Shown: positions 11,714 through 21,424 of the stretch, piece after piece | How the letters are laid out: the number at the start of each line of letters is the position of its first letter | Position numbering within the stretch: the stretch's first letter is position 1 | Source of the DNA: Incurvaria masculella | Lineage: Eukaryota; Arthropoda; Insecta; Lepidoptera; Incurvariidae | Reading direction: 5' to 3' | Length of the DNA: 64,000 nucleotides | Assembly (NCBI GenBank): GCA_946894095.1 | Contig: OX335641.1 | Span: 12,108,501 to 12,172,500 of the forward strand | Notes under the pieces: model-generated | Told to the model about the DNA's origin: nothing | Databases searched by the model: none | What the model saw: only the letters and a program-made list of their open reading frames with translations | Translations under genes and position numbers: made by a program

Positions 11714-12155
11714 ACGGATACAATTAGAGAGTAATTTTATCCCCTACCCTATCAATTCCCCATACTACAGGCGATATTTTTATACACGCTCTTAACGTTT
11801 TATTAGGTTTTTGAAACTTAGGATTCTTAAATATGTTGTCAAAATGTACGTCTTTATGTTTTAATTTTTTGATAAACCTATGAGATTGGAAAATATTGGC
11901 TAAACATATTTGAAAGTGTGTTTTTAAAAAAAAAACTTCAAAATACAGATATACATATATACAAAACGATAAAAACATAAGGACATAAGGAAGAAAATCT
12001 GACAACTTTTAGGGGTAGGGAGGTCTGGAAGACGATTTCGCTATTTTAATGGCAGTCACCGTGCAAAATTGTGCCTTGGCCAATTGATATAGAATGCATT
12101 TCGTAAAAATTTCAAATCTTCGATTTCCGCTTTCTTCACGAGAGCCTTAAGGGAT
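11714..12155 (-). repeat. Repeat family X, copy B (best coding copy)
   Basis: On the minus strand an open frame from about 12005 to 11740 ends in a block with FDNIF, NPKFQKP and SPVVWGIDR. An upstream block (about 12150-12060) reads KALVKKAEIEDLKFLRNAF then WPRHNFAR. Between the two blocks the sequence is less conserved and frames do not line up with copy A, so they could be separate exons or one frame broken by indels. The first 40 residues of the long frame are hydrophobic, rich in F, L, Y and V. I recognise no family. Confidence 0.6.
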
Positions 12156-12188
12156 ACATATTATTGCAGACGAATAAATCTTGAAGGT

Positions 12189-12270
12189 GGTGAAATAAGA
12201 GATGAAAAATTGTATGGGCAACCAAAAATACCTCAAGTTAAGGATTTTAAATATTTAAGCGTTTGGCAAG
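12189..12270 (+). repeat. Short dispersed repeat, shared with 26145-26225
   Basis: GATGAAAAATTGTATGGGCA, CCTCAAGTTAAGGAT and AAGCGTTTGG recur in the same order at 26145-26225 (GTTGAAAAATGTATGGGC, CCTCAAGTTAGGGAT, AAGCGTTTTGG). Function unknown. Confidence 0.5.
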
Positions 12271-12734
12271 ACTAGAGAGCCTGTTAAATTGTACCAGGCT
12301 TGATTGATTTTTTCCCCAACATTAGGGCTACTTAGAATTTAATTACCAGATTTAATGCTTAATTACCAAAGGGGTAAGCAGATTGGGTTAAATGTTCATA
12401 ATAAAATAGAATGAAGCTGCTCTTGAATGTACTACCATGAAAATTGGTGGAGTACATCTCTCTAAATTACAAGAGGGGTGACATCAACATCTATTTTATA
12501 TGGCCAATCTAGATAACGCAACCACTTGGCCCAGGCAGACCGACATATATAGCATCAGAGGGTTGGTCTCTAACACGTGAACCCATATTCAGCCATTTAC
12601 CTTATCGTGACCAAAAATGTCGTGACCTCCCGGAATATATCGACTTAAAACATTTTGCTACAATTTTATAGATAGATGCATTGTCGTGAAACAGCGTTTT
12701 AGACCAGGACTTTGGACAATTTTTTATTCAGGAA

Positions 12735-12790
12735 ATAATTCAAACCGACTTCAGTCCAAAGCGACATGCGGAGGCGGGTACCTCAGCTAG
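12735..12790 (+). mobile_element. Possible Helitron-type 3' end (CTAG|T)
   Basis: GCGGAGGCGGGTACCTCAGCTAG is followed by T. The same end occurs at 41461-41490 and inverted at 15120 and 17954. CTAG before T with a small upstream hairpin is the Helitron 3' signature, but the hairpin is decayed here. Confidence 0.35.
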
Positions 12791-12954
12791 TTTGCACAGG
12801 GTAATCTTTAAAACTACTGAACTGATTTTAAAAATTCTTTCAAAATTTGAAAGCTACATTATTTCTGTCTAACATAAGTTATATCTTATTTTAATATTTA
12901 AAAGTTTTTATTTATAAATCACTATATTTGTAAACGAAGTCGGTCAGGTGCTTC

Positions 12955-13060
12955 TTTACGTCTGTTCGATGGACCCCTTAAGGTGCCCGACGACGTCCAT
13001 GGGCTTTCGAACTTTAAGGGTGGCTGCGAAACCTAGCGGGTCGGTCAGGCTTAAATTCAA
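12955..13060 (-). repeat. LINE 3' fragment, family W copy 1
   Basis: CAGGTGCTTCTTTACGTC and CCTTAAGGTGCCCGACGACG, CTTTCGAACTTTAAGGG match the end of family W seen at 18990-19295, 21425-22110 and 39590-39985. Confidence 0.55.
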
Positions 13061-13159
13061 TTCAAATCTTGGTTAAATAAGCCTAAAATCGATATGGGTG
13101 CAGTTGTTGAGAATTTTAAGGAAATTGATTTAAAAAAGGGGAAACTCCTTTAAAATCTG

Positions 13160-13409
13160 AAATGGCTAAATGTTATTTATAAAACCTTATGGGGATGAAT
13201 GGGAGATTAAAAGCATTTATGATGGAACAATATAAATTTTCGAAATCAACCAACGGTTTCTAGCGCAGGCAAAAGCTAGTGGTAAAATGGCTAAATGTTA
13301 TTTATAAAACCTTATGGGGATGAATGGGAGATTAAAAGCATTTATGATGGAACAATATAAATTTTCGAAATCAACCAACGGTTTCTAGCGCAGGCAAAAG
13401 CTAGTGGTA
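13160..13409. repeat. Perfect 125-bp tandem duplication
   Basis: Units 13160-13284 and 13285-13409 are identical as read. Each starts AAATGGCTAAATGTTATTTA and ends GCAAAAGCTAGTGGTA. The second unit ends exactly at the TA that serves as target site of the mariner-type element beginning at 13410. Confidence 0.9.
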
Positions 13410-14695
13410 TACAGGGTCCGGCACTCGAACTGTTACTAACTTCACACTGCTTCTATTTTCAAAACAATAATGACAGCGCCCCGAATTCGTCAGTTTGTTT
13501 TATTGTTTTTAAGTGGGCGAAAAGCCCGGGAACAGATTTTAATTTGATAATGAATTTTCGCAATGGATATTAAACGAACAATGTGATCATTTTGCCATGG
13601 GCCGGAAAATCACAACCATCGTTCGGGAGCTCCGATATTTAACGTCGGAACAAAATGTTAGTGAAACGAAAGTTATAAGCAATCCGGGACCAATACTAAA
13701 CGGAATTGAGGCGGTCATCCGAAAACAGCAACATCACGTGACATGGTTCGAAAGGTGAAGGCTCGAATTCAAAGAAATCCTCGCCAGCCGATATCGCTGC
13801 AAAATTGACATAAAGTCTGAAAGTATCCGACTCAAGTATTAGGCGCATACTTAAAAAAACCGAAACTGAAACCCTACAAGATACAAAAAGTACATCATCT
13901 TACTTCAGTGTAAAAGGCAGTCCGACTACAAAGAGCTCGAGCACTGAAAGTCTTGCACGAATGTGGCAATCTGGAAAACATTGTTTTTTCCGATTAATTT
14001 TTTTTTAATGCCCAACGGTATGTAAACAAACTAAATGATCGTGTTTGGCTGCAGGGCAAGCCCAACGAGAATTTATACGATAGAGTTGCGTGCCAGAATA
14101 TAACAGAAATAAGCGCCTGCTTCTGTTATGGTCTGGGCTGCAGTGACCGCAAATGCTTTTGCTCTCCACTCGTGTTTATCGAGAAGGGCGTCAATGTCCA
14201 ACAAGTGTACCAGCAAAAGGTGTTAAATGATGCGCTCATACCATAGGCATGTAAGCAATTCGGTATGAACAGCTGGACGTTCCAACAAGACTCAGCACCG
14301 TCCCACAAAGCTCGCCTGACACATTTTTAATTACAGTACCACGTTCCTCGGTTAATTTTTTCAGAACAGTGGCCTACTCTCCAGATTTTATTCCAATGGA
14401 ATTCACGGTATGATCCATTTTGGAGGTAGCCGTATCAATCAAAAGATATGAAAGTGTGGATACGCTGAATGCACCGCTCCGTCGGAAATAACGCAAACTT
14501 AGTGCAGCCTGCAAAGCCTTTACGGGACGACTTGGTGCTATCATCCGTGCCAAAGGAGGCTATACGAACTATAACAATGATTGTCTTAAAATTCAATTTT
14601 TTTTTGCATTTTGATACAATTTTTAATAAACCGTACTTTAATTAACCAAATAACATAATTTTCAATTGGTAACACTTCGAGTGATGGACCCTGTA
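13410..14695 (+). mobile_element. Complete but dead mariner/Tc1-type transposon
   Basis: The element is 1286 bp long, typical of the IS630-Tc1-mariner group, and is flanked by TA on both sides (13408-13409 and 14696-14697). Terminal inverted repeats of about 30 bp begin TACAGGGTCCGGCACTCGAA on the left and TACAGGGTCCATCACTCGAA on the right (reverse complement), with a few mismatches. The interior holds a decayed transposase gene. The decay contrasts with the perfect duplication on its left. Confidence 0.88.
13560..14580 (+). pseudogene. Mariner/Tc1-type DDE/D transposase, broken
   Basis: The protein would cut and paste its own element at TA sites. Reading across frames, I see an N-terminal part, then ARALKVLHECGN and FSD followed directly by a stop (13992-13997; the usual next residue is E), then NAQRYVN and NDRVWLQGKPNENLYDRVA. 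Next come VMVWAAVTAN in a shifted frame, PLVFIEKGVNVQQVYQQKVL, the second catalytic aspartate in WTFQQDSAPSHKARL (GAC 14290-14292), and AYSPDFIPMEFTV with the third acidic residue near 14399. The last is followed by a stop (TGA) where SILE should be preceded by W. At least two frameshifts and several stops make it inactive. The spacing suggests a DD37-41 type, but frameshifts prevent a firm subclass. Confidence 0.85.
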
Positions 14696-14697
14696 TA

Positions 14698-15118
14698 TAG
14701 GAAACGGTGCGGCTCGCAGCGCATGGCGTGGCGAGATGGCGTTCATTACTAGCTTTACTTTTTCTACAATCAGGTGCACTAGGACTCTCGCAATAAAAGG
14801 CTTGATCGGGTAGCCCGCCCCCAACTGCAGTCCTAGAATCCAGTGACGCATGTGCTCGCTGTAGAAGCGTCAAAAAATTGTCGAATTGTCTGTTGCACCT
14901 TTTAGCGGGAGCAAGCATGGCCCCTACCCTACATCCTACAACCACTCATGAATTTTCCAACAGGACATGGTTACACAATTACCGCATTCCCTGACCCATT
15001 CATTATTAGAAATATATTATATAGAAATATTTTAGCTACTAATTAAACGCAACGCAAGATTTCCTTCAGTTTCAGGTTCAGTACGTTTATCTCATCCATC
15101 AGTCTCTATTTATTTGTC
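14698..15118. other. Unannotated DNA
   Basis: A minus-strand frame extends through 14586-14945 across the transposon end, so it is a chance frame. No other feature seen. Confidence 0.35.
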
Positions 15119-15119
15119 A

Positions 15120-15545
15120 CTAGCTTAAGTACCCGCTCTGCTTGCTCAATGTCGTTCTGAGCCGGTAGTCTCAGTTCTCACCTAAATTGGCGTTTACGTA
15201 ACTTCGAAGTTCCGTAAAAACGTCAAACTCCATACAAGTTTTTCCTAGATATTCGGTGGTTTTACTTCTTCAAGCTGTCAAAGTCAAACTCGGACTTCCG
15301 ATTTGTATGAAAACACGGAGTGGACGTAAACCGCAACGTCGAAGTATTTACGGCAACGTTGAGTAAGCTGTCAAATCAAACTCGGACTCGCAAATGTTAG
15401 TTCGCTTAACGCCCACTGCGCGCGCTCTTCAATTTCTCCATACATTTGAAAACGCCAGTATATCGGTTTGCCGTAAACGCCAATTTAGGTGAGAACTCTG
15501 ACTGCCCACTCTGGACTCATTTCGGGCTGAACCCAACATTTTTCC
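15120..15545 (-). mobile_element. Possible Helitron-type end, split by a MITE
   Basis: The reverse strand ends GCGGGTACTTAAGCTAG|T at 15120-15123. The segment CTCAATGTCGTTCTG stops at about 15160 and resumes as GACTCATTTCGGGCTGAA at about 15513. The undisturbed order is seen at 17975-18012 (TCAATGTCGTTTTGGACTG, ATATCGGGCTGAA), so the MITE at 15161-15510 landed inside this repeat. Confidence 0.5.
15161..15510. mobile_element. MITE family 1, copy 1 (about 350 bp)
   Basis: Terminal inverted repeats GGTAGTCTCAGTTCTCACC... and, inverted, GGCAGTCAGAGTTCTCACC..., both continuing CTAAATTGGCGTTTACG. The internal TTACTTCTTCAAGCTGTCAA, AAGTCAAACTCGGACTTCCG and CTTAACGCCCACTGCGCGCG are shared with 17349-17707. 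It carries no coding sequence. A 4-bp TCTG may be the target duplication. Confidence 0.75.
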
Positions 15546-16190
15546 GGGATAAAAGTACCATTTGTGTTAACCAGGTGATAACCTATCCATTTGCCAGCTG
15601 TTTTCGTGCTTAGAATAATTCATTTGGTGTGCATATACCTGAAGTTATAAAACAATCAATTTGAGGTTGATAAGTTAATAACTGTCTGAGAAATTAAAGA
15701 ATAACAGTGGCTTTTAGCCATCGACCTAATTTTAGATCACAACAGTTACATATGTTTAGGACTAAGGTTTTGACTATAGTATGCTCAACATTAAGTATGC
15801 CTACTTGCGGCTTAAACTTGGCTTAAACTTGCAGTTACGGAAAAAACCGGATAAGATTGCTTTGTTTTATAATTCATTTATAAATGGTATGCTATTATTA
15901 TTTTTCTACTTCCCTTCGTGATAAAAAGTTAGTTTTTAAAAACCAAAAATTAATTTGGGCATTGACTGCGAATATTTGAGTTTATTTTAATAACTTGGTG
16001 ATATCGTATACTAATAAAAGGTTTAAGTAAAATTTTTATTTTAATACGTTCGAGATGAAATTCCAAAATTGTTCAAAGTGTGGATTCTCATCTAAGTGTA
16101 TCTCATTAAATTTATTCACATTCTGTATTTATTTTGATTTTATTTATTGATTATTGATTGTCTTTTATTATTATTGATTGTCTATTATTA

Positions 16191-17082
16191 TTATTGATTA
16201 TTTGTTTTTTTTATTGTCTTTAAGTGTTTGTCTAGTCGGTTTTTAAATCCATTTACAGTTTCAGCACTAATGACCTCCTCCGGCAGATTGTTCCAAAAGT
16301 CTACAACTCTGTTCACCAAGAAGTGTTTCCTGAGGTTAGAATTTGATGCAGAGTGGTTTAGTTTTTTTAATTTCTTTGAGATTTGGTAAATTATAATAAT
16401 CATTGAGGATTTTGTATGCTTCTATTACTGAGATAAATAGTCGTAACAGAAACTATGACTAACGAAAAGTAGTACTTTGTCACGTCATTTCGACACACTT
16501 TGTATGGACGAAATGTCAAAGTAATGCAAAGTGACGTCACAAATTACTACTTTTCGTTAGTCTTAGTTTCTGTTACGACTATTTATCTCAGCCTATGAGG
16601 TCCCTTCGCTGGCGGCGTTCCTCTAGGGTGCTGATTCCGATAACTTTAAGATGATGTTCATAACTTTGCTTCTTAAGTGTGTTAATCATTTTTGTGGCCC
16701 GTCTTTGAACGCCCTCCACAAGGTCTATTATCTTTCTAAAATAAGGGTTCCAAATCAGAAAAGAATGTTCCAATAAGGGGCGAACATAGGCCTTATATAA
16801 TTTTAGGAATAGTTCTGTATTTATGTACGAGAAGGCCTTTCTGGTCATGTATAGTAGGGAATTGGCTTTCTTGACGACTTCTGTGATATGTGTCTCCCAT
16901 TTAAGATCTTCTGAAATTGTCACACCAAGATCATGTTGCGTTGTCACTGTCTCTATAATGTTTCCATCAAAGTAGTGAGAGTGATGTGGATTTTTGGGTC
17001 CTAGGTGTACAGTGCACAGCGCATTTACTGGCATTGAGCGATAATAGCCACTCCATAAATTGCTTACGTTAAAATTATTCAT
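16191..17082 (-). pseudogene. CR1-like LINE reverse transcriptase C-terminus, split by a MITE
   Basis: This is the C-terminal part of a non-LTR retrotransposon polyprotein, downstream of the catalytic RT motif. The first part (17082-16592) shows HLGPKNPHHSHYF, HDLGVTISEDLKWETHI, AYVRPLLEHSFLIWNP and VQRRATKMI, standard for the thumb region of CR1/L2-type LINEs. The second part (16427-16191) shows HFLVNRVVDFWNNLPEEV and NGFKNRLDKHL, the usual end of the protein before a stop. A small MITE at 16428-16591 separates them after DLI; on the far side the frame resumes EAYKIL, so the insertion cut a continuous frame. The N-terminus, endonuclease and RT motif are missing and the start region is corrupted. 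Confidence 0.85.
16428..16591. mobile_element. Palindromic MITE (about 164 bp) inside the LINE
   Basis: Arms of about 45 bp run inward: CTGAGATAAATAGTCGTAAC on the left and its complement on the right, continuing through AGAAACTATGACTAACGAAA with one or two mismatches. The middle, TGACGTCA-like (GTGACGTCAC near 16530) with CGTCATTTCG, is itself partly symmetrical. Flanking TA on both sides fits a Tc1/mariner-derived MITE. Confidence 0.8.
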
Positions 17083-17348
17083 CAGAAACTTAGTATGTCC
17101 AACTAGTTAGTTTAATGTGGTTTGGACATGTATACAGAATAAATACCTAATGAAAGAATGACAAAAATATTCAGCGGTGGCAAGTGGGTGGAAGTGGTAG
17201 GTGTGCCTGGACGATGAAAAATAAACCACTATGATAAGTGAGTGGCTTCATTAAGCCATAATAGTACCCCGTAATCGAAGAGCATGCCCGTAGAAGCGAC
17301 AGAAGTATTATGTTATTGAGCCCTCTATCTTCGCCACTATGTGTGATG

Positions 17349-17707
17349 TTCAGAGCTGGTAGTCTGAGTTCTCACCTAAATTGGCGTTACGGCAAACCGA
17401 TCGACTGGCGTTTTCAAATGAATGGAGAAATTGAAGAGCGCGCGCAGCGGGCGTTAAGCGAACTAACATTTGCGAGTCCGAGCTTGATTTGACAGCTTAC
17501 TCAACGTTGCCGTAAATACGTCGACGTTGCCGTTTACGTCCACTCCGCGTTTTCATACAAATCGGAAGTCCACGTTTGACTTTGACAGCTTGAAGAAGTA
17601 AAACCACAGAATATCTAGTTAAAACTTGTATGGAGTTTGGAGAAAACACCAGTCGATCGGTTTGCCGTAAACGCCAATTTAGGTGAGAACTCAGACTACT
17701 AGCTCTG
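17349..17707. mobile_element. MITE family 1, copy 2, inverted relative to copy 1
   Basis: Ends CAGAGCTGGTAGTCTGAG and, inverted, CAGAGCTAGTAGTCTGAG, then TTCTCACCTAAATTGGCG. Interior GAAGAGCGCGCGCAGCGGGC and TTGAAGAAGTAAAACCAC are the reverse complement of copy 1. An open frame at 17310-17492 is part of the MITE, not a gene. Confidence 0.78.
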
Positions 17708-17953
17708 CATAAAATATAATGAGCATCAATCTACAACTACACTTTTTCACGTTGTGTCAGCACTTAACTAAATTCGAAAGAACGACTTGTTTAAGCCATT
17801 CTTATTCATTTTTCCTTTCTGAGGATAAAATGCTGAGACATGCACACGAATAAACGTAAGAACAGAATCACACAGAACACAAAATAATTGTTAAGTTTTC
17901 CTTTTACTTCATTCAAGTTAGATGTTTATGTAGGTACTAAGTTATATTAATAA

Positions 17954-18020
17954 CTAGCTGAGGTACCCGGCTCCGCTCGCATCAATGTCGTTTTGGACTG
18001 ATATCGGGCTGAATTATATA
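17954..18020 (-). mobile_element. Possible Helitron-type 3' end, inverted
   Basis: ACTAGCTGAGGTACCCGG then CTCCGCTCGCATCAATGTCG. The reverse strand reads GGAGCCGGGTACCTCAGCTAG followed by T. It gives the empty-site sequence for the MITE at 15161. Confidence 0.4.
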
Positions 18021-18229
18021 CTGTTTAAATAGTAACCCCGCGGGCTGGTCCAAAAGGCTAGTTAACACTACTGTCTACGAAATTTGAACAAAATTGGTTG
18101 AGCCGATGTGGCATGATTGATTAAGATAACATCAAATTATTGCCATTCATAAATTCAGTGGAAGGAATGTACATTAATTAATTGTAAAACATTGGGGCCA
18201 ATTTCTTCCAAGTTTTTTTAAAAGCATTT

Positions 18230-18480
18230 GCCGCCCGGACGATCTTGCACTGGCACTACTACATTACCATGGATGTAAAACACGGACATGTTTTATGACC
18301 GCTTCGATCATCATTACCAACTCAGTCGGGATTAAATCTACCTAGTACCTACGTTAGAAAGGGGACCTACATTTATACTCTAGGATCCGTGCGACAGCCA
18401 TCCTCAACATCGAAAACGGTCACCCATCCAAAACCCAACCGCGCCCATAGATCCCAGACGTAGATACAAACCGCATATTA
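18230..18480 (-). mobile_element. SINE, type 2, inverted and diverged
   Basis: GGAAAACACGGACA-like start of the body (AAACACGGACATG), GCTTCGATCATC, CTACCTAGTACC, and the head with GGTCACCCATCCAAAA (reverse of TTTTGGATGGGTGACC). Much of the 3' half is lost. A further head fragment (CGTCACCCTTCCAGATCCCA) lies at 20338-20385. Confidence 0.6.
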
Positions 18481-18989
18481 ATCGAGTGAATAATTCGCAA
18501 GTTATGAACTTTTATCCCGACCGGTCTCCTCTCTCATAATTTACAGCGACGTATTCTGCCAATTTCCATGGAACATGGAGGAGCAGTCCGTCAGTTTTAT
18601 TAGAAATATTTAACACTCACAGTTCATTCTCCTGGTATGTTAGCGTGATGTTTTGCAGCCTATAAGTAATGCGCAGATTTAGGCGAGACTTCGATACAAA
18701 ACGCATCTAAATCGGGTTATTGGTTCTTAAGTTATAACCAATTCATACGACTGGTCACTTCTCTGGTAATTTAGCGTGATGTAAAGTAGCCCTAAAATTG
18801 CGGAAAAAAATCGAGCCATACGCAGGTATAATTATGTAGCGACAATATTAGATGAGCCATATAAATTGTCATCCCCTATATCTCCGCCTCCATAGCGACA
18901 TTTAAATAGCATCGTTGTAATTCGATTTTTTCAACATGGTGTGAAGAACCACCTGATCAGCTAGAGAGTACACGTCAGAGCTGCATAAC

Positions 18990-19295
18990 GCTGTCCTTTC
19001 GTCCTCTTTCTACAATCGTTCAACGCGAAACAGGTAGGGTAATCAAATTTACTGGCCACATTCCGAAAATAAGAACCAACCGATCCGGTTGATCCTTTAT
19101 CTATAGGGTCAGTAAACTATGGAATCGACTTCCTGATATATTTTCTCTAAAGTAGAACCCGGGGTCCTCCAAACATGGTGACAAGAAGCACCTGGTCGGC
19201 CGGCATGGTTTTCGCAGCCCCCGTGAAAGTTCGAAAGCTCATGGGCGTCGCCGGGCACCTCTTCCAGGACCTGGCTTACGCCATATGTCGCGCTT
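18990..19295 (+). pseudogene. LINE C-terminal fragment, family W copy 2
   Basis: In the plus frame near 19069-19160 it reads RTNRSG, stop, SFIYRVSKLWNRLPDIFS. This follows the pattern (aromatic/R-V-S/T-x-L-W-N-x-L-P) typical of the last domain of Jockey/R1-like LINE proteins. It then decays (stops, GACAAGAAGCACCTGG). Copies W3 and W4 share the AGCACCTGGTCGGC and GTGCCCGACGACGCC segments. Confidence 0.65.
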
Positions 19296-19517
19296 AACAT
19301 AACGGAGTAATATGAGTTAGTTCAAATCAGGCACTAAGTAGTATGTGAGAGTTTGTACGTTTTGCTTTTGTCTACTACCCATAGTTGGATTTCGAAAGTT
19401 CGTTTTTAGTTTCGTAAATATATATGCGCTGTGCTTACCATACATCTAAGCCACTCTGAAATGTTCACATTTCTTGGTTTAATGGTTCTTGAGATTTCGT
19501 GTGTTATTTGAAAATTC

Positions 19518-19555
19518 GTTTATTTCGGCCTCTCGAGTTAGAGGCCGAAATAAAC
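19518..19555. repeat. Perfect hairpin, 16-bp arms, 6-nt loop
   Basis: GTTTATTTCGGCCTCT, loop CGAGTT, AGAGGCCGAAATAAAC. A related TTTTGGCCTCTTTTACC occurs at 20112, so one arm may derive from a local repeat. Confidence 0.85.
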
Positions 19556-19633
19556 TAAGGCTCGGTTAAAGAGTTAGAGGTAACTAGTTAGCTAAATTGC
19601 AAAAAAAAATATTTCTTAGCGAGCATTCTGATG

Positions 19634-19867
19634 TTAAGGTGGCCCAACCCGGCGGGATTTGAACCCGGCGGGTTGGGCCACTCATTCGCGGGCACGGTAC
19701 AAAACCGTGTTGTTGCGCTCTGTGACCTTCTCTGTTTCAAAGAATAAGACAGGCTCCGTGATGAGGAAGATGCAACATGTCCACAAAAAAGACAATGTGC
19801 ATATTGTATGATTTGGTAAGATTTACGAAAATTTTAATTTCAAAACGACTTATAGTTAAAAGTAAAC
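19634..19867 (-). mobile_element. TTAA-type TIR element, truncated and rearranged end
   Basis: TTAAGGTGGCCCAACCCGGC is followed after a few bases by CCGGCGGGTTGGGCCA, i.e. the same terminal repeat in head-to-head orientation. The remainder (GGGCACGGTACAAAACCGTG, ACAATGTGCATATTGTATG, AAACGACTTATAGTTAAAAG) matches, inverted, the right half of the complete copy at 31086-31635. At 19867 it joins directly to a SINE 3' end. Confidence 0.7.
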
Positions 19868-19978
19868 CTGGCATGGCACCAAATTCCTTCGGGAATGTGG
19901 TGTATTAGGCTAATATCATAACGGTAGTTGTGTGGTATAAGCCATCCATGTCAGGTCGCTTAGAAAAAAAAAAATGTA
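19868..19978 (+). mobile_element. SINE 3' end
   Basis: TGGCATGGCACCAAATTCC, GTGGTGTATTAGGCTAATAT and GCCATCCATGTCAGGTCGC, then an A tail. The rest of the SINE is missing. Confidence 0.75.
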
Positions 19979-20539
19979 AATTCGTTCATTTTAGTCTCTT
20001 TGACCCCTTAAGAGCTAAAATACCTTTTTCAGCAAGCCACTCTAAATCTCTTACGTTCCTAGGTGAAATGTTTTTTGAAATTAGGTGTTAAGTGCCTAAA
20101 GAAGATTTGTACATTTTGGCCTCTTTTACCCCTACATATATTAATTATAAATAATACTCGGCGAATAAGTGTTGTAATCTTAACGGGAATCCACACTGTA
20201 AATTTCACGTTTAAATATCAATGGGTTCCGAAGACTTCTATATGAGTGTGTAGGTGGTTGTCACTTGTGTATTTCGTCCTTGTTTACCCTTACCTTTACC
20301 TTAACAAAGGAATTTCGAAAAATACGTTCTTAGCGAGCATCCATCATCAACCGTCACCCTTCCAGATCCCAACCGCGCGCCCAATGTTAAACCACTTGAA
20401 CTAACGGTCCACTTGAAGACATACATTCCAAAGAAATATAACTTAGACAACATCATATATTATCATATGATCGACCAATTTACAATGAACGGATATAGAA
20501 CAGAATTGTCTGCTGTTAAAGTACGAACAAGAGAACTTC

Positions 20540-20957
20540 CACTTTTTTTTTATGCAACCTGACATGGATGGCTAATACCACACAACTACCGTTATGATAT
20601 TAGCCCAATACGCCACATCCCCGAACGAATTAGGTGCCATGCCAGGACCTTCCCTTTATGAGCACAGTTACATTGAACTGGTTGGAAAACACGGACATCT
20701 TTTCATTGCCGCATTAACCATAGTTTCATCCAATGCGGTGGTACTTAGCCCAGCCCGGGCGGACTTAATTCCACCACGTAGGGGAAGGGGACCTACAATT
20801 TTACATGGGTTCCAAACCATGGAACAGCTCACATTCGTAACTAAATGCACTTATCCAACTTAGAAAGAGAAAGAGAGTGGTGCATGTCCGGGCGAGGATT
20901 TGAACCCTGACCTCTCGCATGAAAGCCAAGTCCTCTAACCGTTAGACCACGAGCTCT
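20540..20957 (-). mobile_element. Near full-length SINE, type 1 body with a third head
   Basis: T-rich tail at 20544-20552, shared body, then a head that on the minus strand reads GAGCTCGTGGTCTAACGG, TTAGAGGACTTGGC and AGGGTTCAAATCCTCG. The A box is TGGTCTAACGG and the B box GGTTCAAATCC. The head resembles an acidic-amino-acid tRNA and differs from the TAGCCTAGTGG head of the copy at 9529. Confidence 0.8.
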
Positions 20958-21057
20958 ACAATTGCCAATGTATTTATTTATTTATACATGTTCATTGCAC
21001 TATACATTCGGGCAAAAGGTACAACTTAATGCCAGCGGCATTCCCTCGTATGGGTTC

Positions 21058-21130
21058 ATTCAATGCGATGGTAGCAGCCTGTGTGGGAATAACCTTACCG
21101 CCTAGGAAAGAAGGAAGGGGACGAATCACT
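21058..21130 (-). mobile_element. SINE body fragment
   Basis: TCATTCAATGCGATGGTAGC and CCTTACCGCCTAGGAAAG match the middle of the SINE body. Confidence 0.55.
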
Positions 21131-21424
21131 TTGTCCGCTATTACGACATGCATGGAAATAAATCGTGGCATGTCACGGCATGTCAAAATTTTATAAGAAA
21201 ATATTTTTATTGATATTAAGACACATTTCTGACAAATATGTGCTATTCAAGAAATTATTTGAGGGCAAAAATAATATGTCGGATATAAATGTTAAGAGAT
21301 TTCACCCGAGAATAGTCCGAAAATTTCGCTTTTTATGCGGTGTGCATGAACTTGAAGTTATACATACGTCCTGGGGTCACCTTTAAACCCAGGCTACAAA
21401 CAGATGTTTTTTCATGGAACCATT

